This document shows, piece after piece, positions 42,769-49,173 of a stretch of DNA of 49,173 bases (the first letter of the stretch is position 1; every line of letters starts with the position of its first letter). Position numbers and translations under genes: made by a program. Under the pieces are notes generated by a model that had not been told where the DNA came from, searched no databases, and was given only the letters and a program-made list of their open reading frames with translations. Source of the DNA: Blautia glucerasea (lineage in GTDB: Bacteria; Bacillota; Clostridia; Lachnospirales; Lachnospiraceae); assembly GCF_020537505.1 (NCBI RefSeq), contig NZ_JAJBMO010000029.1, positions 1-49,173 on the forward strand, written 5' to 3'.

Positions 42769-43152
42769 TTACAAGTTTTTGATAAAATTCAAATCCTGTT
42801 TCTTCAATGCCTTCTGCAGCTTTTCATTCTTTTTCTTCAGCTCACTGTTTTCTCTGGTCAGGGCTGCCACTTTCTGGTTCAGCAGTTCGATCTGCTTTTC
42901 CATTGCCATGTTCAGGATTTCTCTTCTTGGATCTATCATTCCGGCTTGTTCTTCGATTGCCTGATTCATAAGATCCCGGATGGTTGGATTCTTGTAAAAG
43001 AAGCCTCTGGACAATCCCGTTTTCTTCATGAGTTTTGGAACTGTGATACGTTCTTTATTTGCCACCATGTCATGGATAGTCTGCTGTGCAAGACAAATTT
43101 TTTCTTTACTCTTTCTCTGATTTTCTTCAATCATCTTGTCGTATTTGTTCAT
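42769..43152 (-). CDS. tnpC: TnpC-like (DUF6262) transposon protein
   Basis: 127 residues; Tn554 TnpC has 125. The N-terminal half contains a helix-turn-helix-like stretch (VPKLMKKTGLSRGFFYKNP, about 40-58), and the C-terminal half is a coiled coil (about 80-120) with LLNQKVAALTRENSEL. In Tn554, TnpC is an accessory protein that influences orientation and frequency of transposition. The start at 43152 has GGGGAG; six more codons are open upstream. It overlaps the end of the third recombinase, so it is translationally coupled. Confidence 0.8.
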   Translation of the reverse strand: MNKYDKMIEENQRKSKEKICLAQQTIHDMVANKERITVPKLMKKTGLSRGFFYKNPTIRDLMNQAIEEQAGMIDPRREILNMAMEKQIELLNQKVAALTRENSELKKKNEKLQKALKKQDLNFIKNL

Positions 43153-44629
43153 ATTCTTCTCCCCATCCATCCAGAATTGAATATATAATATCGCTCATCA
43201 TCTGGCGAACTTCTCTGGTTTCATCTGCCATCCTTTGATTGCTCATTTTCCGGTAATGCTTCACACTGTTCAGCCTTTTATGCCCAAGGAGCCTTGCTAT
43301 CGTCCAGTCATCCACATGCATTTCTGTCAGCTTGACGCCATAGTAATGCCGGAACATATGAGTTCCGAATCCAAATAAATTTCCATTATCATCTTTTAGC
43401 TGTTTTTCCTGTATCATGGACATAACTTTGGATTTTATAGCCATGTACTGTATCGGTCTGTCAGGATTTTTTTCATTTACAAATATGTATTTGGTATCCT
43501 GAAATTTTTCCTGCGTGTATTCAATAGAACGCTGCAGCAGTCTGGCAACATCCTGACTGACAGGCTTTTTGTACCGCTTGGTTTTTACCTGATATATTTC
43601 AACCATATATTGTCCTTTTTCTTCTGTCAGGCAGTTTGTTCTCAAAGTCAGTGTATCGGAAATTCTAGTTCCCAACATTTGTTGTATCAGCAGGCACCTT
43701 GCAATCTGTACGTCCATCCGTGTGATTTCTGCATTCAGGCGTTTCATTTCTGCATCAGAATATACCCGGAATTCTGCTTTTGTTTCTGGCGGTGTGTCTG
43801 TGTTGATAAATAAATGTCCCAGATTTTCATAACTGTAGATTTTTCCAATCGTTTCCAGTTGCCGTCTTAGCGAAATCACATAATTGCTGTTTCCACTATG
43901 CAGTTCTTCTGCGGTTGAAAGGCTGATCAGAAAATTTTCCAGTATGTCACGGTCTAATTCACAGCAGCTTTTAACTTTCGGATATTCCAGTCTTAAATAT
44001 TCGGAGAATCTCCGCATTATCGTAAGTTCACCCTGCACTGTTCCTATTGCCTCATATTTCAGATTCATAAAAACTGCTTTTTTGCATTCTTCCCTGATAT
44101 TTGATTGGGATATTTTTCTGAAATCAAGTGTTTCTGCATTGTAAATAGGATTATGTCGTATCTCAATGTCCAGATTCTTTAATTCCCAGATGTCTTTTTC
44201 TGTCTCATCCCTTAAATCGTCAGGTTCTAAAAACTTCAGCACATTTCTCAGATATAATATCAGTGCCGGCTCTCCATAGCTGACCGTTCCGTACACACTC
44301 TTTTTCTTTTTGGTGATGGGAATTCCTTGCTCCATCATCCAGCCTTTTAAAAGTGTTACCCATTTTTCGACCGTGCGGTCACTCAGGCTGCTGACATTAC
44401 GGTTTATTTTGTCATTGAGGAAGTTTACCAGATGATTGTATGAGCGGCGGTCATATACTAAAGTTGTATATTTTCCATTTTTCCCTCGATATATGATGTA
44501 TCTGCGGAATTCATCTTTTAAAGTCTGAGTTGGCAATTTTGCCAGATCAAATTTTCCTTCTCTTTGTTTCTTATCCGGTGCTGCTTTACAGTTGGGAAAA
44601 TCACTGAAATATATAATATCATTTTGCAT
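43127..44629 (-). CDS. Tyrosine recombinase, third of the element
   Basis: 500 residues. The C-terminal catalytic domain has all motifs: Arg in MLGTRISDTLTLR, H-x-x-R in GTHMFRHYYG, LLGHKRLN, and the nucleophile Tyr in VKHYRKM. The N-terminal half is a long SAM-like/core-binding region. The start overlaps the end of the preceding recombinase by 11 bases, with AAGGGG in front. This extra recombinase distinguishes the element from Tn554, which has two. It probably works as part of a hetero-oligomer with the other two. Confidence 0.88.
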   Translation of the reverse strand: MQNDIIYFSDFPNCKAAPDKKQREGKFDLAKLPTQTLKDEFRRYIIYRGKNGKYTTLVYDRRSYNHLVNFLNDKINRNVSSLSDRTVEKWVTLLKGWMMEQGIPITKKKKSVYGTVSYGEPALILYLRNVLKFLEPDDLRDETEKDIWELKNLDIEIRHNPIYNAETLDFRKISQSNIREECKKAVFMNLKYEAIGTVQGELTIMRRFSEYLRLEYPKVKSCCELDRDILENFLISLSTAEELHSGNSNYVISLRRQLETIGKIYSYENLGHLFINTDTPPETKAEFRVYSDAEMKRLNAEITRMDVQIARCLLIQQMLGTRISDTLTLRTNCLTEEKGQYMVEIYQVKTKRYKKPVSQDVARLLQRSIEYTQEKFQDTKYIFVNEKNPDRPIQYMAIKSKVMSMIQEKQLKDDNGNLFGFGTHMFRHYYGVKLTEMHVDDWTIARLLGHKRLNSVKHYRKMSNQRMADETREVRQMMSDIIYSILDGWGEEYEQIRQDD

Positions 44630-46379
44630 CTTGTTCCCCTTTTCTGAGCCATGAAGCCAGGCTGCTTTCCTGTGTACTGAAAAATTCTTCGTTTGCCTGT
44701 GCGATCTTTTTCGGCATAAAGTCTATGTACTGTCTTGTCATCTCTTCGTATGTGTGCCCAAGATAATCTCGGATACTTTGAAGTGAAACTTTATTGTCAT
44801 AAAACATGGTTGCCACGGTATGCCTGTAATCGTGAGAACGAAATATATATTCTCCATTTGCAATCCCATTTTCCCTGCATGCCCTTAACATCTGCTGACG
44901 GAATGTTCCATATAAACAGGCACCGCCTTTCGCATTCTGAAAGATAAATTCTTCTGGCTGTATCTCATTTTTCTTCAGGTAAATTTTCATAAGCTGATAT
45001 AATGCTTTTGGAATCGGTACTCTTTTATAATTTTTCATCTTAACCTGATATACCTGAATCCAGCAGTCCTCACCCTGCTGATAATATGCATTTCCTTTTA
45101 AAGTACACACTTCACTTGCCCGAAGTCCCAGACACCACAGATGCAGGAACATACAGCGAAGCCGTTCTGGAAAAAGATATAATTTTCTTAGAACTTCCAT
45201 GTATACGATTTCTTCTACGCTCCGGTCATGATGTACCATCAGTACCTTTTGCTGAAAATATTCTATGCGAAATGGCATTTTAGGGATATACTCCCGGACT
45301 TCCATAAATTTATAAAAATGTCCGATACTGTAAATCCGCTCGTTAAATCCCTTTGCCTGTACATGGTGTTCCAGCAGGTCTTTTGCATAATCACTTAAAT
45401 CTTCCGCCGTTGCATGAACAGCCAGTGTCCGTTTCTGCTCCAGCATTTTCAAAAAATTTTTGATACACATAAACCTTCGGCTGATTGTACTGACAGCCTG
45501 CCCGGTAACACCTAATTCATATTTCATATAAGCCTGAAGAATTTCACGGTTTTGTTTTTCTTTTATTTCCATAAAGGAAATGCTGTTCAGTGATTTACTT
45601 TTATCTATTCGGTTTTCACCTAAATGAAATCGATCCAAATACCAGACTGTTGCATTCCACTGAATATGCTCTTGCTGCATAAATGCAATTCTCCGGCATG
45701 CCCCTATGATACTCAGCTGATTGTCCAGAGATTCATTACCAGATTTTCTAAAATCCATACAGATATTTTCATATTGCTCTATTTCCAGAATTCCAATATC
45801 TGTGATATTTTGGTGTATACATGAATCATAAAGGATTTTTAATGCCTGTAATCGTTTATTTCGATATCTGGCACTTACAGCCGTATTAGTAAGAAGCTGT
45901 TCCAGCGTATCAAAAATCTGCTTCTTCAGGGTTTCTGAAGAATTCTTACTGAAATCCCATACTAAAACTTTGAGATTTTTAACATATTTAAAACTTTCAG
46001 CTATCTGTTGATCTGGATAATATTTCAGGTAAAAGACTTTATTCTGGTATTTCCATTCATAAAATCTTTTTCCAGTCAGTGTCTGCATCTGTTGGTATAT
46101 ATGCTGTTGCTTTATGGCATCATACACTCGTAGATGCCATGACACACTATTGGGATTTCGATTTTCTTTTAAATATCGTTCGTAGGAAATCCGCAGCAGA
46201 TAATCCATATCTTGTAAATTCCAGATTTCTCTGTTTGATAGAAACTTTTTCAGTGTATTGACCTGGGTTTTATCTTTTATCTGAAATGAATCAATCTCTG
46301 CATATAGTTTCTGCTTCTTTTCAATGTCCTCTTGATATTCAGTCCTGCGTTCTGCCTGCTGTATTAAATATACAGGCAT
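44619..46379 (-). CDS. tnpB: Tyrosine recombinase, TnpB-like
   Basis: 586 residues; Tn554 TnpB has about 630. Catalytic residues: Arg in LGLRASEVC, H-x-x-R in SHDYRHTVA, LGHTYEEM, and Tyr in RQYIDF. The long N-terminal part (about 400 residues) is specific to this subgroup. The ATG at 46379 is seven bases after GGAGG, better than the GTG two codons earlier. It begins 11 bases after the stop of the first recombinase and overlaps the third, so all are expressed together. Confidence 0.88.
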   Translation of the reverse strand: MPVYLIQQAERRTEYQEDIEKKQKLYAEIDSFQIKDKTQVNTLKKFLSNREIWNLQDMDYLLRISYERYLKENRNPNSVSWHLRVYDAIKQQHIYQQMQTLTGKRFYEWKYQNKVFYLKYYPDQQIAESFKYVKNLKVLVWDFSKNSSETLKKQIFDTLEQLLTNTAVSARYRNKRLQALKILYDSCIHQNITDIGILEIEQYENICMDFRKSGNESLDNQLSIIGACRRIAFMQQEHIQWNATVWYLDRFHLGENRIDKSKSLNSISFMEIKEKQNREILQAYMKYELGVTGQAVSTISRRFMCIKNFLKMLEQKRTLAVHATAEDLSDYAKDLLEHHVQAKGFNERIYSIGHFYKFMEVREYIPKMPFRIEYFQQKVLMVHHDRSVEEIVYMEVLRKLYLFPERLRCMFLHLWCLGLRASEVCTLKGNAYYQQGEDCWIQVYQVKMKNYKRVPIPKALYQLMKIYLKKNEIQPEEFIFQNAKGGACLYGTFRQQMLRACRENGIANGEYIFRSHDYRHTVATMFYDNKVSLQSIRDYLGHTYEEMTRQYIDFMPKKIAQANEEFFSTQESSLASWLRKGEQDAK

Positions 46380-46390
46380 TTTCACACCTC

Positions 46391-47518
46391 CTATTCCAGC
46401 AGACGGTCTGCTCCGTAAATGGCAGCATGCTGTTCATAAAACTCGTTGCTTGCCTCTATCAGCTCGTCATCCAGCCAGTCCAGATACTTTATCGTAGTGT
46501 CCAGATGCTTGTGTCCCAGTGCCTGACTGATCATCTCCAACTGCCATCCGGCTTTCTTTCGCATATTTGCAAAATAGTGGCGGAGCATGTGGGGCGTGAT
46601 CTTGACTCCGGTTTTCTTTTCCATCCGCTCCAGCATATCGTATACGCTGTCTACCTTTAAGGGTTTTCCAATGCCATCTCCCACAATGTTTACAAACAGG
46701 TAATCCTGATGCTGCAGGATTTTCCGGTACCTTGCCAGATAATCCATCAGGAATTCAAAGGTGTCATTGCTTATCTTGGCACTCCGGTATTCTGCATTCT
46801 TGGCTCTCGCTTCGTTCTCGTTATCTTCCCGGAAGCACACCCGGATCATGTGGTTCTTGTAATCAATGTCCTTGACATATTTTACTCCCAGCAGTTCTCC
46901 GATTCGGTATCCAGTCTCTGCTAATAAAAGCAGCAGAAGCTGATCCCGGCGGTTTGTACACGCCTGCAGGATTGTCACAATCTGATTTTCCTTTGCCGTC
47001 CTGCCACGGTGTTCTTCCTCTTTCAGGTAGCCTTTGAAGGAATGGTTTCGGAGTACCTTTTTAACACCGACCTGATTGACTGCTATGATCTGGTTATAAG
47101 ATAATGTCTTAAGGCTGCCGTACTGTTCGTATTCTGCCTCTATAAATAAATAGAACCTGAACACATCTTTTAAGTATGCGTTGCAGGTTCCCTGATTTGG
47201 ACATTTCTTCGTTTTTCCATCGGATTGCTTTGTATGGTTTCCGGCTCTGAGCCAGTATAAGAAATCCACAAAATGCTCTGTCTGTTTTTCGTACCCTAAT
47301 TGATAGACTTCAGTAAGCTCCATTTCCTTTTCTTCCATGTAGCCCATATAATAGCAGATGGCAAAGGCGGATCGCTTTACGGTATTTGGTGACCGTCTGC
47401 ATTTGATCTTGTGCATCAGATATTTGCTCGGCAGTTCCTCGATTGCCATCGTATCCAGATCTCGGATGTAAAAATATTTTTCTGTTCCATCTTTTATCGT
47501 TTCTACTTTGTAACTCAT
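46391..47518 (-). CDS. tnpA: Tyrosine recombinase, TnpA-like
   Basis: 375 residues; Tn554 TnpA has about 361. Catalytic set: Arg205 (TGYRIGELLGV), His310/Arg313 (PHMLRHYFA), His336 (ALGHKHLDTT) and Tyr345 (IKYLDW). An N-terminal core-binding domain lies at about 30-160. AAAGGAGG stands eight bases before the ATG at 47518, the best ribosome binding site of the element, so translation of the set starts here. It probably catalyses strand exchange at the element ends together with the other two recombinases. Confidence 0.9.
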   Translation of the reverse strand: MSYKVETIKDGTEKYFYIRDLDTMAIEELPSKYLMHKIKCRRSPNTVKRSAFAICYYMGYMEEKEMELTEVYQLGYEKQTEHFVDFLYWLRAGNHTKQSDGKTKKCPNQGTCNAYLKDVFRFYLFIEAEYEQYGSLKTLSYNQIIAVNQVGVKKVLRNHSFKGYLKEEEHRGRTAKENQIVTILQACTNRRDQLLLLLLAETGYRIGELLGVKYVKDIDYKNHMIRVCFREDNENEARAKNAEYRSAKISNDTFEFLMDYLARYRKILQHQDYLFVNIVGDGIGKPLKVDSVYDMLERMEKKTGVKITPHMLRHYFANMRKKAGWQLEMISQALGHKHLDTTIKYLDWLDDELIEASNEFYEQHAAIYGADRLLE

Positions 47519-47686
47519 GTGAACTGCCTCCTTTCCTCTAACGCTATACACAGTATACCCAACTCATGCCAATATAGCTATCACCAATACCAATAATTCG
47601 CTCCAAAACGCCCCTGAAATACCACTAAACTTTTTTGCCTATTTTCTGTCCGGATCTGGGCAGAACCAACAACGCCACGGATGTTC
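47519..47686. other. Gap between recombinase set and helicase; probable element end
   Basis: 168 bases, no gene. By analogy with Tn554, one attachment junction should be within this gap, upstream of tnpA. I see no repeat shared with the other flank that would fix it. Confidence 0.4.
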
Positions 47687-49173
47687 TCAGCTATAGTACC
47701 GCTCCACTTTCCGGCTTCGGATAAAATCTTCTACTTCTTCGATCCGTTCTGCCATCTGGCACTTTGGCAGGGCTTCCAGAACATCACTCCGATACCTGCC
47801 TTTCTTTGCTGCACGGTGATCTAAGATAGACACAACGCAGGTGTCCTGCTCTGTGCGGATCGCCCGGCCGAATCCCTGGCGCAGCTTCTTCTGCATATCC
47901 GGGACTACGATGGTCTGGATGTAGGATTCCAGGGATCGGTACTGCTCCTTTTGTGCTTCATGGATGGGGTCCGGAACAGAAAATGGCAGTTTTACGATGA
48001 TGAGAGACGATACCATGTCCCCCGGAAAGTCCACACCTTCCCAGCAGGAGCCGGCTGCGAACAGCACGGCATTCTCCATCTTCTTAAATCGTGCGATCTC
48101 TTCTTGGGAGTTTCTCCATACCTGCACCATCGGGAACGGGATCTGATCCCGCAGGAGCTGCTGCACATTTCCCATCAGGGTATAAGATGTGAACAGTACC
48201 AGCGTATGCCCGTAAGTGGAACACACCAGATTACGGATCTGCCCGGCAAGCTGCTCGGCCTCTTCCCTGCTTCCCTTTTTCATGGGCTTTAAATTCTCCG
48301 GGATATAAAGCAGACAGTTCTCTTTGTAACAGAATGGTGATTCTGCCACACACTCCCGAATGCCTGTTTCTTTTTCCAGCCCGGTCATCTGTCTGGTTCT
48401 TGCAAACCCGTTCCCGGCTTTTAAGGTGCCGCTGGTTAAGATCGCCGGAAATCCCCGGCTCCATAAAGTCGCATCCAGATACTTCGGGATCTCCCGGTTG
48501 ACTGCCATAAAGGTTAAATGTCCCCGGCTGTCCTGCTGTAAAAACAAAATATATCGCTTGTCGTTCTTTAAAAACCAGCCGAACAGCTCTTCCATCTCTT
48601 CCATCCGCCGAAAGATCCAGTAAGGAATATTCCCGGCGAGCCTTTTGATCATAAGCTGAAGTCTTTCCTGCATCTGGGCTAAGGCTGTGCCAGCTCCCGG
48701 CGGAAAATAAAAACTTTCTTTTCCAGCCATGTCCTCGATGCCATCTTTCCGGTGCTTTCGAATCTCCATCTGAAGAGCGGAAACCCCTTCCAGCAGCCGT
48801 TTTCCATCCGTACCTTTATGCTCTCTGACTAAAAAGTAAGCAATCTCCTGCACATCTTCCCTTCCAATGCTTCTTCCATACATCTGGCTGGCGGCTTCCG
48901 GGAGTTTATGGGCCTCATCCACGACCAGAGCCCTGTAATCTGCCAGAAGCGGACGGTACCCATTTGCCCGGTGCATGGCATCTGCCAGAAGATAATTGTG
49001 ATTGCAAATCTGTAAAAAAATATCCTCTTTCCTGGAAATATCCAGATGCTTCTGATAACGGCATCCTGCTTTCCCCGGACATTCCCTGGGGCAGAATTTC
49101 GGTACGCACACCAGCCTACGGTCAAAACCGCTCAGGTTATGTACGGAATCTAAATCAAAGTTATGCCGGAGGG
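47687..49173 (-). CDS. DinG/XPD-family DNA helicase, 5' part outside the window
   Basis: The frame runs through the right edge (LRHNFDLDSVHNLSGFDRRL precedes the cysteines), so the start and Walker A are missing. Visible are four cysteines of an XPD-type Fe-S cluster (CVPKFCPRECPGKAGC), the DEAH box (VVDEAHKLPEA), motif Ia/III-like SGTLKAG, and the C-terminal helicase motifs FTSYTLMGN, GSCWEGVDFPG and RQGFGRAIRTEQD (motif VI). It is an ATP-dependent 5'-3' helicase, cytoplasmic. Similar genes are common in the chromosome and in integrative elements of clostridia; its link to the transposon is position only. Confidence 0.88.
   Translation of the reverse strand, partial: LRHNFDLDSVHNLSGFDRRLVCVPKFCPRECPGKAGCRYQKHLDISRKEDIFLQICNHNYLLADAMHRANGYRPLLADYRALVVDEAHKLPEAASQMYGRSIGREDVQEIAYFLVREHKGTDGKRLLEGVSALQMEIRKHRKDGIEDMAGKESFYFPPGAGTALAQMQERLQLMIKRLAGNIPYWIFRRMEEMEELFGWFLKNDKRYILFLQQDSRGHLTFMAVNREIPKYLDATLWSRGFPAILTSGTLKAGNGFARTRQMTGLEKETGIRECVAESPFCYKENCLLYIPENLKPMKKGSREEAEQLAGQIRNLVCSTYGHTLVLFTSYTLMGNVQQLLRDQIPFPMVQVWRNSQEEIARFKKMENAVLFAAGSCWEGVDFPGDMVSSLIIVKLPFSVPDPIHEAQKEQYRSLESYIQTIVVPDMQKKLRQGFGRAIRTEQDTCVVSILDHRAAKKGRYRSDVLEALPKCQMAERIEEVEDFIRSRKVERYYS

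Larger units (their letters stand above)
40907..47686. mobile_element. Tn554-like transposon with three tyrosine recombinases and a two-gene cargo
   Basis: Four transposition genes lie head to tail on the minus strand (three tyrosine recombinases of 375, 586 and 500 residues, and a 127-residue TnpC-like protein), followed by two AT-rich genes. Tn554 itself has TnpA, TnpB and TnpC of about 361, 630 and 125 residues with cargo after tnpC, so this layout is the same with one more recombinase. The ends are approximate: one flank is the helicase gene ending at 47687, the other the flavodoxin scar before 40907. Such elements lack long inverted repeats, and I could not identify the core site. Confidence 0.7.

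Noticed and set aside
40907..47686. Search for attachment core or terminal repeats of the Tn554-like element
   Set aside because: No convincing shared core could be fixed by eye between the two flanks; ends are left approximate.

Overview
The window looks like chromosome from a Gram-positive anaerobe of the Lachnospiraceae (Blautia/Ruminococcus-like). This is inferred from gene content: a hybrid-cluster-protein operon, a fructose PTS operon carrying its own HPr and enzyme I, a cobalamin-riboswitch-controlled extracytoplasmic CbiK, secreted multi-domain proteins with Ig-like domains, CsoR/CopA, and strong Shine-Dalgarno sites with intrinsic terminators throughout. No rRNA, tRNA or CRISPR array was seen.

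Layout. 1-290: no gene, one GC-rich hairpin. 289-4800: nitrosative/redox locus, with a Crp/Fnr regulator divergent from hcp and a ferredoxin-like gene, plus a PAS protein and a decayed MalY/PatB aminotransferase. 4930-5730: HAD phosphatase. 5938-11662: a minus-strand operon fruK-fruA-ptsH-ptsI-deoR with a clear promoter, a putative operator and an internal terminator. Its HPr keeps His15 but has Ala at the regulatory Ser46 position. 11960-15712: a giant ABC exporter fusion. 16070-18169: flavin reductase and Na+/alanine symporter. 18376-20726: cobalamin riboswitch, secreted CbiK and a small secreted protein. 21037-24858: a 1273-aa secreted protein that repeats a domain also found in that small protein. 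25131-28252: copper operon csoR-copA with a CopZ domain fused to CopA that also has its own ribosome binding site. 28484-30204: pgi. 30410-39761: accessory genes on the minus strand (histidine-kinase ATPase fragment, diguanylate cyclase, split chromate transporter, XRE regulator, membrane phosphoesterase, flavin reductase, esterase, aldo/keto reductase, secreted flavodoxin).

39845-40906 is a scar-like stretch: two related upstream elements, a truncated acyltransferase, a headless flavodoxin and a previously overlookable 59-aa reading frame. 40927-47518 is a Tn554-like element: three tyrosine recombinases, a TnpC-like coiled-coil protein, and a very AT-rich two-gene cargo. The window ends in a DinG/XPD-type helicase cut by the edge.

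The most interesting signal is the cargo pair (40927-42625). The two proteins are paralogues of each other, of about equal length, and both carry an H-[VI]-T motif followed by G-L, as in ADP-ribosyltransferase-fold enzymes of the DarT/PARP type. The upstream copy has a candidate catalytic Glu near its C-terminus where the downstream copy has Asn. I infer an undescribed effector/partner system, possibly defence or toxin-antitoxin. Other points worth checking are the HPr without Ser46, the nested CopZ, the CbiK/secreted-domain cluster, and the attenuator-like leader of the large surface protein.
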